Positions 42,786 through 51,164 of a DNA stretch of 64,000 bases are shown piece after piece. The position numbers were made by a program, and so were the translations under genes. The notes below the pieces were generated by a model that saw only the letters and a program-made list of their open reading frames with translations, was not told the origin of the DNA and did no database searches. The DNA comes from Treponema sp. UBA4267 (GTDB taxonomy: Bacteria > Spirochaetota > Spirochaetia > Treponematales > Treponemataceae): the NCBI GenBank assembly GCA_002395155.1, contig DGWD01000029.1, positions 59,655 through 123,654 on the forward strand, given 5' to 3'. How positions within the stretch are numbered: the stretch's first letter is position 1; each line of letters opens with the position of its first letter.

Positions 42786-43148
42786 TTATCTTAAAATTAA
42801 ATTACCCTTGTCATCAAAACATTCTGCTATTTCAAAATCAACAAGAGAAAGAGAAGAAAAAATGAGAATAGCTTGAAGAGAGCATATAAGCAGGTTTAAG
42901 ATAAGTTTGTATTTTACACATGAACCTAAAAAATGATTGCAAAGTATTGAAAGGAAAAATAAGGTTATTCCCAGAACTATTAGTAAAATACCGCAACGTT
43001 TTTGTGCGAAAATCCAGGTTTTGTCACTTAATCTTGCAAGTGGTGTTTTAAATGCAAAAAATGAGTTTTTATTCTTTGGTGGGTATTTTAATAAATAACC
43101 CCCGCATGTAGCAGCTAAAAGCGGAAGAATATAATTTAGTAAAGGCAT
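42786..43148 (-). CDS. SdpI/YhfL family membrane protein
   Basis: 120 residues from the ATG at 43148, which has GGAGGGATC upstream; an earlier start at 43232 has no ribosome site. Three hydrophobic segments, with the conserved motif FFAFKTPLARLSDKTWIFAQ between the first two, as in SdpI-type proteins where the segment reads G-x-R-T-P ... W-x-x-A. SdpI proteins give immunity to killing factors in Bacillus; here the role is open. It lies right after the origin on the opposite strand. Confidence 0.72.
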   Translation of the reverse strand: MPLLNYILPLLAATCGGYLLKYPPKNKNSFFAFKTPLARLSDKTWIFAQKRCGILLIVLGITLFFLSILCNHFLGSCVKYKLILNLLICSLQAILIFSSLSLVDFEIAECFDDKGNLILR

Positions 43149-43311
43149 GATCCCTCCTTTTTTTATATATATTCGGCAGAAATTACTCTTAAGTTTAAAA
43201 AAAAAGTGCTTTATAAGCATAAATGGAGGCATATATAGCTTTTAATGTTGGACTTACAACCTGTTATAATTTATAATTTTTGTAGGTTGTGGGAAAATTT
43301 AGGGAGTTATT

Positions 43312-45471
43312 ATGTCGGATAGAGTGAGAAAGTCATTTTTTAAAAAACATTTTTCCGTAGCTCAACTGGGCTCGTTATTTTTATCAGCAATTGTCTTTTT
43401 AGGTCTTGAAGTATTTGTTTTTCGTCTTATGAGGGACTATCAATTAAAAGAAGAAATGTCTGAGGTTGCCATATTTGGTGAAAATCTTTCTGCTGGAATT
43501 AATATTTATCTTCAGCAAATAATAAATAAAAGTCAGGAGATAGAGAATCTTTATCTTGAATATGGAGATAAATTTGTTTCGGATTTTAGTAAAGTTGTTT
43601 CCCACTATAAGGAAAATGATGATTTATTAAGAGGCTTTTTTCTTGCTCCTGATGGAATTGTCCAGGCCTACTATCCTCCATCACTTTATGACAGCTTGGG
43701 CTTTGATATTTTTGCAGATACGTTTCAGAGTAAAAAAGCAATTCAGGCAAGAGATACAGGTGAAATTACTTTTGAAGGCCCTGTTTATTTGAAAGAAGGA
43801 GTGATTGGGCTGGCAATTAGAAATCCAATTTATAAGGATGGAGTTTTCAAAGGATTTTCTGTAATTACAATTGATTGGAATGGTTTAACAAATAAAATAG
43901 TCGAATATTTTAATTTGAGTTCTAAATCTGATTATATTTTTTCAATTTGGAAAAATGATAGTTCAGATACTATTACAATGGAAAATGGAAGTCTTTTTTC
44001 AAATACCGAAGAAAATGTTTCTGATTTATTTAAGGTAAAATTAAGCATTCCAAATGATGAATGGTATTTATCTGTAGAACCAAGGAGCCATTGGGGACAT
44101 AAAAAAGATTTTTATACTAATTTTTTAGTTTTTACCCTTGCTCTTTCTATTATGATTTTGTTTTTCTGGTACAAACAGTTTGAAGCTATAAATAAAGCTT
44201 ACAATATTGAGCACGATTTTCTAACAGGTTTATACACACGTTCAGCTTTTTATAGATATGCGACAAAATGGTTGAAGGAGTGTCCAGATATACCTTTTGA
44301 TTTACTTATGATTGATATTGAAGCTTTTAAAGTTATAAATTCAATTCATGGAACCAAAAAGTGTGATGAATTTCTTGTGTACCTTGCCAATATCATACTT
44401 GAAGAAAACCCAATTTCTATTTGTGGTCGATATGGTGGGGATCAGTTTGTTTATATACTTCCAAGTTCAGAAGTAAAGGGCAAACTTTATTTAGAGAGTC
44501 GCGTTTCTGCAGTTTTGGAAGATGCTCCAATTAAGAATGTAAATATAAAATTCGGGTATATCCAAGATGTTGATAGAGACTTGCCAATGAATTTGATTTG
44601 TGATAGAGCTCTTTTGGCAGCAAGGTCAATTCTTCATAATTTTGATGTTGTTGTTGCTTCTTATAATGGAGAATTCAGTATAAAACAACTTAATAAACAA
44701 ATGATTGAGTCTTCTTTTGATGAAGCATTAAAAAATGGCGATTTTAAGGTTTGGTATCAGCCTAAATTTGATGCTATAACAGAAAAACTTGTTGGTGCAG
44801 AAGCTTTAGTTAGGTGGATAAAGAAAGACGGTACAATTGTTTCGCCTACAGATTTTATCTACATTTTTGAAGAAGATGGTTTGATTGTAAACTTGGACGA
44901 ATATGTATTTAGAACAGTTTGTGAAACAATAAAAAACTGGCTTTCGAAAGGGGTAAAAGTACTTCCTATATCAGTAAATCTTTCTAGAACAAGTTTGCAC
45001 CATAAAGGAATTGTAAAAAAGTATAAGACAATTGTGGAAAGGGTAGGTATTCCTATTGAATATGTACCACTTGAAATTACTGAATCTCTGACCTTTGGAA
45101 ATGAACAGATTAAGAATCTTGCAAAAGAACTTAAGAAAGAAGGTTTTAGAATTGATATGGATGATTTTGGAACCGGTTCTTCATCACTTGCCAGCTTAAA
45201 TATTCTGCCTTTTGATGTTATTAAACTTGATAAGAGTCTTATTGATTATATTGGAACTCCATATGGCGAAGAATTACTCCGTCATTCAATTGAACTAGCT
45301 CATTTTAAAAACATTAAAGTTGTTGCAGAAGGCGTAGAGTCAGAAAAACAGCTTAAGGTTCTTAGGAATTTAGGTTGTGATACAATTCAGGGTTACTATT
45401 ACAAGCCACCAATGAGTTACGAAGAAGGTGTTGAATATTTGAGCATGCTTTATGTTCAAAATAGGGTTTAG
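43312..45471 (+). CDS. Membrane-bound CHASE-GGDEF-EAL protein
   Basis: 719 residues. Membrane helices at about 18-38 and 268-290 enclose a CHASE-like outer sensor (FFLAPDGIVQAYYPP, ARDTGEITFEGPV, GLAIRNPIYKDG). The GGDEF domain carries GRYGGDQF instead of GGDEF, so synthase activity is doubtful. The EAL domain (about 460-715) is intact: GAEALVRW, LEITESLTFG, MDDFGTGSSSLASL and VAEGVESEKQ. It probably degrades c-di-GMP in response to an outside signal. A terminator follows. Confidence 0.92.
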   Translation: MSDRVRKSFFKKHFSVAQLGSLFLSAIVFLGLEVFVFRLMRDYQLKEEMSEVAIFGENLSAGINIYLQQIINKSQEIENLYLEYGDKFVSDFSKVVSHYKENDDLLRGFFLAPDGIVQAYYPPSLYDSLGFDIFADTFQSKKAIQARDTGEITFEGPVYLKEGVIGLAIRNPIYKDGVFKGFSVITIDWNGLTNKIVEYFNLSSKSDYIFSIWKNDSSDTITMENGSLFSNTEENVSDLFKVKLSIPNDEWYLSVEPRSHWGHKKDFYTNFLVFTLALSIMILFFWYKQFEAINKAYNIEHDFLTGLYTRSAFYRYATKWLKECPDIPFDLLMIDIEAFKVINSIHGTKKCDEFLVYLANIILEENPISICGRYGGDQFVYILPSSEVKGKLYLESRVSAVLEDAPIKNVNIKFGYIQDVDRDLPMNLICDRALLAARSILHNFDVVVASYNGEFSIKQLNKQMIESSFDEALKNGDFKVWYQPKFDAITEKLVGAEALVRWIKKDGTIVSPTDFIYIFEEDGLIVNLDEYVFRTVCETIKNWLSKGVKVLPISVNLSRTSLHHKGIVKKYKTIVERVGIPIEYVPLEITESLTFGNEQIKNLAKELKKEGFRIDMDDFGTGSSSLASLNILPFDVIKLDKSLIDYIGTPYGEELLRHSIELAHFKNIKVVAEGVESEKQLKVLRNLGCDTIQGYYYKPPMSYEEGVEYLSMLYVQNRV

Positions 45472-45533
45472 AGATTTTAGGTGGCAAAAATCCAAAAATA
45501 CGTTATAAAGTAGGTAGAGTTAGAAGTTCTTTT

Positions 45534-45563
45534 TTCCGGTGATTTGAGAATCAGGAACTTTTT
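45534..45563 (+). terminator. Intrinsic terminator after the CHASE-GGDEF-EAL gene
   Basis: AAGTTC pairs with GAACTT, followed by TTT. The T run is short. Confidence 0.5.
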
Positions 45564-45596
45564 GACTCTATTTTAAAAAGATTTTAGGTGTGTAGA

Positions 45597-47522
45597 ATGG
45601 CTTATGGTTTTATTAAGACTGCCTGTGTCAGTCCTGAATTAAAAGTTGCAGATTGTAAGTATAATGCAGAAAAAATTATTGAGGCAGCAAAGGAAGCTTC
45701 AAAAAAAGGTGCTTCAATAATTGTATTTCCAGAACTCTCTATTACAGCTTATACTTGTGGTGATTTATTTTTTCAGAAAAGCCTTTTAAGAGCGGCTCAG
45801 GAACAGCTTATAACAATTATTGAAAAAACAGAAAAACTGAATTCTCTTATTTTTGTGGGACTTCCAGTTAACAGAATTGAAGGAATTTATAATTGTGCTG
45901 CGGCAATTTACAGCGGAAAACTTCTTGCTTTATATGCAAAATCTTATCTTCCAAATTATGGTGAATTTTACGAACGTCGTCACTTTACACCTTTCCAGCT
46001 TAATATGAAGACTCAGTTTGTTACTTTTGCAGGTTTTGAAAACGTTCCCTTTGGAACAGATATTTTACTGCAAGATGAAACAAATTCTTCTTTAACTATA
46101 GCCTGTGAATTGTGTGAAGATCTTTGGGTGCCTGTTCCACCATCAAGTCGTCATGTTATGGCAGGAGCAACTGTTATAGCAAATCTTTCTGCAGGAAACG
46201 AAATTGTTGGAAAGGCTGATTATAGAAAAAGTCTTGTAAAAGCCCAGTCTGCTCGTTCAATTTGTGCTTACATTTATGCAAATGCAGGAAAGGACGAATC
46301 TACCCAGGACATGGTTTTTGCGGGTCATAATCTTATTGCAGAAAATGGAACTTTGCTTGCTGAATCTGAATTATTTTCTGGTCAAACAATTTATGCAGAT
46401 ATTGATGTTGAACGCATATGCCAGGAACGCCGAAAAACAACCAGCTATGGATATTCTGTAAACAATAATCCTTTTAATTTGGAGTATACGAAAGTTGTAT
46501 TTGACATGAATACAGAACAGAATAAAGGTGGCTTTACCCGATACATTGATCCTCATCCTTTTGTTCCTTCAGATAAAGAAAAACGCAGTCAACGTTGTCT
46601 GGAAGTAATTACACTTCAGTCTCAGGGGCTTGCAAAACGTCTGCGTCATATAAACTGCCAGTCTGCTGTTGTAGGCCTTTCTGGTGGTCTTGATTCCACT
46701 CTAGCTCTTTTAATTACTTGCCGTGCTTTTGATAGTGTGGGTATAGACCGAAAAAAAATTACCGCCATTACTATGCCTTGTTTTGGTACTACAGACAGAA
46801 CCTATAAAAATGCCTGCTCCCTTGCCAGAGAATGTGGAGTTACTCTTAAGGAAGTAAGAATTGCAGATTCTGTAAAACAGCATTTTAAAGATATTGGACA
46901 GGATGAAGAAGTTCACGATGTAACTTATGAAAATGGACAGGCCCGTGAACGTACCCAAGTTCTTATGGATTATGCTAACAAAACAAATGGTATTGTAATT
47001 GGAACAGGCGATTTGTCTGAACTGGCACTAGGCTGGTGTACTTACAATGGTGACCACATGTCCATGTATGGGGTAAATTCTTCAATTCCAAAAACTCTTG
47101 TACGTTATCTTGTTCAGTGGTTTGCAGATGAAGAAGATTCGGCAGTTCTTCGCGATATTCTAGAAACTCCTGTTTCGCCAGAACTTTTGCCTCCAAAGGA
47201 CGGAGTGATTTCTCAGGTTACAGAAGATTTAGTTGGTCCGTACGAATTACACGATTTTTACCTTTACTATTTACTCAGATTTGGTTTTTCTCCTGCAAAA
47301 ATACTCTTCCTTGCCCAGCATTCAGATTTAACTTACAGTCGTGATGATATGATTAAGTGGCTTAAGATTTTTTACAGACGTTTCTTTAGTCAGCAGTTTA
47401 AGCGTTCCTGCATGCCAGATGGAGCTAAAGTTGGAACAATTAATCTTTCTCCAAGAGGGGACTGGCGTATGCCTAGTGATGCAATGGCAACTGCCTGGCT
47501 GGATGAAATTGAAAATCTTTAG
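45597..47522 (+). CDS. nadE: Glutamine-dependent NAD(+) synthase
   Basis: 641 residues. The N-terminal ~300 form a nitrilase-type glutaminase: VFPELSITAYTCGDLF (Glu), a lysine in KSYLPNYGEFYE and the Cys in ACELCEDLWVP. The C-terminal part is NAD synthase with the PP-loop VVGLSGGLDSTLALL and GTGDLSELALGWCTYNGDHM. It makes NAD from deamido-NAD, ATP and glutamine. I start at the ATG at 45597 (MAYGFIKTACVSPE); a GTG nine bases earlier is possible. It overlaps apbE (convergent) by 4 bases. Confidence 0.95.
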   Translation: MAYGFIKTACVSPELKVADCKYNAEKIIEAAKEASKKGASIIVFPELSITAYTCGDLFFQKSLLRAAQEQLITIIEKTEKLNSLIFVGLPVNRIEGIYNCAAAIYSGKLLALYAKSYLPNYGEFYERRHFTPFQLNMKTQFVTFAGFENVPFGTDILLQDETNSSLTIACELCEDLWVPVPPSSRHVMAGATVIANLSAGNEIVGKADYRKSLVKAQSARSICAYIYANAGKDESTQDMVFAGHNLIAENGTLLAESELFSGQTIYADIDVERICQERRKTTSYGYSVNNNPFNLEYTKVVFDMNTEQNKGGFTRYIDPHPFVPSDKEKRSQRCLEVITLQSQGLAKRLRHINCQSAVVGLSGGLDSTLALLITCRAFDSVGIDRKKITAITMPCFGTTDRTYKNACSLARECGVTLKEVRIADSVKQHFKDIGQDEEVHDVTYENGQARERTQVLMDYANKTNGIVIGTGDLSELALGWCTYNGDHMSMYGVNSSIPKTLVRYLVQWFADEEDSAVLRDILETPVSPELLPPKDGVISQVTEDLVGPYELHDFYLYYLLRFGFSPAKILFLAQHSDLTYSRDDMIKWLKIFYRRFFSQQFKRSCMPDGAKVGTINLSPRGDWRMPSDAMATAWLDEIENL

Positions 47523-48577
47523 TCTATAACTGTAATTTCAGAAAAGTTGGCCAAAATCTGGAGTTTGCCTTGCAGGCCTGGAGAATAAATCAGTTCTTCA
47601 TCATTAGTGATTAAGAGCAGATCAAAGTTTTGGTCAGGTTCTGAGTGATGTTTTTTCCAGTAGTTTACAGCTTGGTCTTTTCCCATAACAAAAAGAGCTG
47701 TGCTCAGAGAGTCGCCATAAATGCCTTTTTGAGTAACAATTGTAACGCTGGCTAAATCATTATTAACAGGGCGGCCAGTTTTACCGTCAAAAATGTGGAT
47801 GTAATCTTTGCCATCATCTGCAGTAAAATAACGCTCGTAACCTCCGCTGGTAATTACTGCCATATCGTTTACAGTAAGTCCTGCAACTACATTTTTGCCC
47901 CAGGGATTTTTTATACCAATTGCCCAGGACTTTCCATCCGGTTTTTTGCCAAGAGTTTGAATGTTGCCGCCTAAATCTAAAATTGCCGACTTAATTCCAT
48001 GTTTTTTAAGAATTTCTATTGCAAGGTCGCCGGCATACCCTTTGCCAAGAGAGCCTAAATCCAGCATCATTCCTTGTTCTAAATTAATTTCATTTTGATT
48101 TTCCGTAGAAAAAGAAATTTTTTTATAATCGGTTAGGGGAAGCAGATTTGCAATTTCCTTATCTTCTGGAACTCTGTAATTTCCTGTAGTAAAGCCCCAG
48201 GTTTGGGTAATAGGATAAAGGGCAGGGTTGAGTGCTCCATCAGTTTTTTGGGCCATGTCCAGGGCGTAGTGAATTATCTGTGAGCTATGAGGAGAAAGCA
48301 AAAGCTTTGGGTTTTCTAAATGATTAAGCTGGTAGATTTGACTTTCTTCGTTTGTGGTGGAAATAATTTTTTCAAGATTGAGGATTTCTTTTTCTACTTC
48401 CAGATTGGCCTGTTCTGAATTTTTGCCGTAGGACTGAATTACCATAAAAGTATTCATTGCTTCGAAAGAGAGTTTGTTGCTTTTAGGTTTACACGAAATT
48501 AGCAGCTCCATCATCATAGGAAAGGCTACAAAACAAATAATTTTAAATGATAAAGACGAAATCCTTTTTTTAAGCAT
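47519..48577 (-). CDS. apbE: FAD:protein FMN transferase, lipoprotein
   Basis: 352 residues. A signal peptide with lipobox (MELLISCKPK, Cys29) anchors it outside the inner membrane. The ApbE core is clear: MNTFMVIQSYG, LDLGSLGKGYAGDLAIEIL, AILDLGGNIQTLGKKPDGKS and the Mg/FAD region HIFDGKTGRPVNNDLASVTI. It attaches FMN to threonine in Rnf/Nqr and other flavoproteins. No Rnf genes are in the window. Confidence 0.93.
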   Translation of the reverse strand: MLKKRISSLSFKIICFVAFPMMMELLISCKPKSNKLSFEAMNTFMVIQSYGKNSEQANLEVEKEILNLEKIISTTNEESQIYQLNHLENPKLLLSPHSSQIIHYALDMAQKTDGALNPALYPITQTWGFTTGNYRVPEDKEIANLLPLTDYKKISFSTENQNEINLEQGMMLDLGSLGKGYAGDLAIEILKKHGIKSAILDLGGNIQTLGKKPDGKSWAIGIKNPWGKNVVAGLTVNDMAVITSGGYERYFTADDGKDYIHIFDGKTGRPVNNDLASVTIVTQKGIYGDSLSTALFVMGKDQAVNYWKKHHSEPDQNFDLLLITNDEELIYSPGLQGKLQILANFSEITVID

Positions 48578-48694
48578 AGTTCTAGGTTAGCATTTTGGGG
48601 CTGTTTGTAAAAGCAAGTTATTTGGGAGGAGGGGTAATTCCGAGAGATAATTTAAAAAATGAATATTTAGGTAAAATCCCTATAGAATTTTATT

Positions 48695-48740
48695 GTAGTT
48701 AGGGTAAACTAACATATATAAGTTAGGAAAGGCTAACTAC
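48695..48740. promoter_or_regulatory. Two palindromic operators upstream of xylA
   Basis: GTTAG-GGTAAA-CTAAC (48698-48713) and GTTAG-GAAAGG-CTAAC (48722-48737) start 24 bases apart; the outer ends also pair (GTAGTTAG/CTAACTAC). The block ends 20 bases before the start codon, ideal for repression. The same palindrome occurs before pyrKD. Confidence 0.6.
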
Positions 48741-48760
48741 AAAATAAAGGAGGCTCAAAA

Positions 48761-50080
48761 GTGAGCGAGTTTTTTAAGAACATTCCTCAGATTAAATATG
48801 AGGGAAAAGATAGTAAAAATCCATGGGCATTCAAGTATTACAATCCTGAATTGACAATCATGGGTAAAAAGATGTCTGAACATCTCCCATTTGCTATGGC
48901 CTGGTGGCACAATTTAGGTGCTAATGGTGTTGATATGTTTGGACAGGGAACTGCCGATAAGTCATTTGGTCAGGTTCCTGGTACTATGGAGCATGCTAAG
49001 GCTAAGGTTGATGCTGGTATTGAGTTTATGCAGAAGCTTGGAATTAAATACTACTGCTGGCACGATGTTGACCTTGTTCCAGAAGATCCAAACGACATTA
49101 ACGTAACAAATAAACGCCTTGATGAAATTTCTGACTATATTCTTGAAAAGACAAAGGGAACTGACATTAAGTGTCTTTGGGGAACTGCAAATATGTTTGG
49201 AAATCCACGCTTTATGAATGGTGCGGGTTCTACAAACTCTGCCGATGTTTACTGTTTTGCGGCTGCCCAGGTAAAAAAAGCTCTTGAAATTACAGTAAAA
49301 CTTGGTGGTCGTGGTTATGTATTCTGGGGTGGACGCGAAGGTTACGAAACCCTTTTGAACACTGATGTTAAACTTGAACAGGAAAACATTGCAAACTTGA
49401 TGCATATGGCTGTTGATTATGGGCGTTCAATTGGTTTTAAGGGAGATTTCTATATTGAACCTAAGCCAAAGGAGCCTATGACTCATCAGTATGATTTTGA
49501 TGCGGCAACGGCAATCGGTTTTCTCCGTCAGTATGGTTTGGATAAAGATTTTAAGATGAATATTGAGGCAAACCATGCATCTTTAGCAAATCATACATTC
49601 CAGCATGAACTTTGCATAAGTCGTATTAATGGAATGCTTGGGTCTATAGATGCCAACCAGGGAAATCCAATTCTTGGATGGGATACAGACAACTTCCCTT
49701 GGAATGTTTACGATGCAACTATGGCTATGTACGAAGTTCTTAAAGCTGGCGGTTTAACTGGAGGATTCAACTTTGACTCAAAGAATCGTCGTCCTTCAAA
49801 TACTTTGGAAGATATGTTCCACGCTTACATTATGGGTATGGATACTTTTGCCCTTGGTTTGATTAAGGCTGCGGCAATAATTGAAGATGGTAGAATTGAC
49901 AACTTTATCAAAGAAAAGTATTCAAGCTATGAAATTGGAATTGGTAAGAAGATTCGAGAAAAGAAAACTACTTTGGAAGAACTTGCTAAACTTGCAGGTG
50001 AGATGAAGAAACCTGAAAATCCTGGTTCTGGCCGCGAAGAATACCTTGAAGGCGTTGTAAACAACATCTTGTTTAATTGA
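48761..50080 (+). CDS. xylA: Xylose isomerase
   Basis: 439 residues, the class II length. Seen: FAMAWWHNLGANGVDMFGQG, the active-site His in YYCWHDVDLVPE, the metal-binding WGGREGYETLLNTD, FYIEPKPKEPMTHQYDFD and NIEANHASLANHTF with DANQGNPILGWDTD. It converts xylose to xylulose in the cytoplasm. It starts with GTG, supported by AAGGAGG seven bases upstream. No xylulokinase is next to it. Confidence 0.97.
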   Translation: MSEFFKNIPQIKYEGKDSKNPWAFKYYNPELTIMGKKMSEHLPFAMAWWHNLGANGVDMFGQGTADKSFGQVPGTMEHAKAKVDAGIEFMQKLGIKYYCWHDVDLVPEDPNDINVTNKRLDEISDYILEKTKGTDIKCLWGTANMFGNPRFMNGAGSTNSADVYCFAAAQVKKALEITVKLGGRGYVFWGGREGYETLLNTDVKLEQENIANLMHMAVDYGRSIGFKGDFYIEPKPKEPMTHQYDFDAATAIGFLRQYGLDKDFKMNIEANHASLANHTFQHELCISRINGMLGSIDANQGNPILGWDTDNFPWNVYDATMAMYEVLKAGGLTGGFNFDSKNRRPSNTLEDMFHAYIMGMDTFALGLIKAAAIIEDGRIDNFIKEKYSSYEIGIGKKIREKKTTLEELAKLAGEMKKPENPGSGREEYLEGVVNNILFN

Positions 50081-50142
50081 GGGTTTATTACAAAACCCTC
50101 AAAACGGCGAAGTCAAGGCTTTAAGCGTAAGCGTGCCTTGAC
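50079..50142 (+). terminator. Two stem-loops after xylA
   Basis: GAGGGTTT/AAACCCTC (50079-50100) overlaps the stop codon, and GTCAAGGC/GCCTTGAC (50112-50142) follows. Neither has a clean T run, so they may protect the mRNA end rather than stop transcription. The 13-mer AAGCGTGCCTTGA in the second hairpin recurs at 50720. Confidence 0.5.
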
Positions 50143-50224
50143 TCGACGTATTAGCTTCTAAAATAAAATATAACTCATAATTGGGCTGGTCTGGTATGTC
50201 TAGATCAGCCTTTTTGATTTCCTA

Positions 50225-50253
50225 GTGACATACTAGGTAATTTGTGCTATAAT
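50225..50253 (+). promoter_or_regulatory. Leaderless promoter of the rrf2 gene with operator
   Basis: GTGACA (50225-50230) and TATAAT (50248-50253), 17 bp apart; the transcription start falls on the A of the ATG at 50260. CCTAG-N7-CTAGG (50221-50237) covers the -35, the likely binding site of the gene's own product. Confidence 0.65.
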
Positions 50254-50259
50254 AATTTT

Positions 50260-50685
50260 ATGTTAAAGATTTCAACAAAAGGCCAGTATGCACTTTTAAT
50301 AATGACTGACCTTGCAGAACAAGATCCCGAAAAATATGTTCCTCTTAAACTTCTTTCTCACCGACATAATCTTTCGGTAAAGTATCTTGAACAGATTTTA
50401 ATCCAACTTAGTAAGTCTGGACTTGTAACAGGTTTGCGTGGTAACAATGGTGGTTATAAACTGTTAAAAAAACCAGAAGAATATACTATTGGAGAAATTC
50501 TTAGAGCCCTTGAAGGAGATCTTTCTCCACGTGGTAATACCGAAAGTAATGCTGTTTCTTCTGTTGGAAATGATGTGTTCTGGAAGGACTTTGAAGATGT
50601 AATTAACAAATTTGTTGATTCTGTTACTTTGGAAGAAGTTGCTCAGCGTAACAGAGAATTTAACGGATATGATTATTGTATCTAA
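50260..50685 (+). CDS. Rrf2 family transcriptional regulator
   Basis: 141 residues from the ATG at 50260. Winged helix: MLKISTKGQYALLIMTDLAE, LSVKYLEQILIQLSKSGLV, GLRGNNGGYKLLKKPEEYTI and GEILRALEGDLSP. The three clustered cysteines of iron-sulfur members (IscR, NsrR) are absent from the region after residue 90, so it is not an Fe-S sensor of that kind. Starts leaderless behind a promoter with its own palindrome. The target may be the neighbouring sugar transporter or itself only. Confidence 0.87.
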   Translation: MLKISTKGQYALLIMTDLAEQDPEKYVPLKLLSHRHNLSVKYLEQILIQLSKSGLVTGLRGNNGGYKLLKKPEEYTIGEILRALEGDLSPRGNTESNAVSSVGNDVFWKDFEDVINKFVDSVTLEEVAQRNREFNGYDYCI

Positions 50686-50709
50686 CTCTGCCCATCTTTT
50701 TTAATCTAA

Positions 50710-50916
50710 TTACTGAATAAGCGTGCCTTGAAATAGTTTTTTTACCTGATGAACTAATTTAGGCAGCTGATAATTCCTCTTTTTTAAAAGCCGGCTTTCT
50801 TCCGGTGTGTACATTGTTTTATCTTCGGTGTACAGCACTTCGGTTGTGTTGTTAACGGCAATGTGTTGCCCGAGAATTTCTATATAAGAATAGGTCCAGC
50901 CTGGTTTTTCCTGCAT
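50710..50916 (-). CDS. Small hypothetical protein
   Basis: 68 residues (MQEKPGWTYSYIEILGQHIA, NNTTEVLYTEDKTMYTPEES, RLLKKRNYQLPKLVHQVKKL). It has coding-like composition and a TATAAT about 30 bases upstream on its strand, but no strong ribosome site. Not recognised; could be a conserved small protein of the genus. Confidence 0.5.
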   Translation of the reverse strand: MQEKPGWTYSYIEILGQHIAVNNTTEVLYTEDKTMYTPEESRLLKKRNYQLPKLVHQVKKLFQGTLIQ

Positions 50917-51101
50917 AGTTTTAATGTAACATAATTATAAAGTTTTGTGTATTATAACGAAAAAAGTTGATAAACAAGAGATTTTAAATGAATATTCCTC
51001 GATAAACAAAAGAAAGTTATATTAAAATGTCTTAAAATAACACAAAATTATAACAATATTGCTATAAAATCATAAAAATATGATATAAATCAATTTTAAA
51101 T

Positions 51102-51131
51102 TTGACAAATGAATAGATTGGGTCCTACAAT
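51102..51131 (+). promoter_or_regulatory. Promoter of the sugar ABC operon
   Basis: TTGACA (51102-51107) and TACAAT (51126-51131) with an 18-bp spacer, 34 bases before the start codon. AAGT-TGACTG-ACTT just after it could be an operator. The upstream 150 bases are AT-rich with no gene. Confidence 0.6.
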
Positions 51132-51164
51132 TAAGTTGACTGACTTATAGGAGGATGAAAGTCT

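Noticed and set aside
43312..45471. Active diguanylate cyclase in the CHASE-GGDEF-EAL protein
   Set aside because: The motif reads GGDQF and not GGDEF/GGEEF, so I only credit the EAL domain with likely activity.
48695..48740. XylR operator before xylA
   Set aside because: The same palindrome stands before pyrKD, which xylose would not control, and it differs from known XylR sites, so I do not name the regulator.
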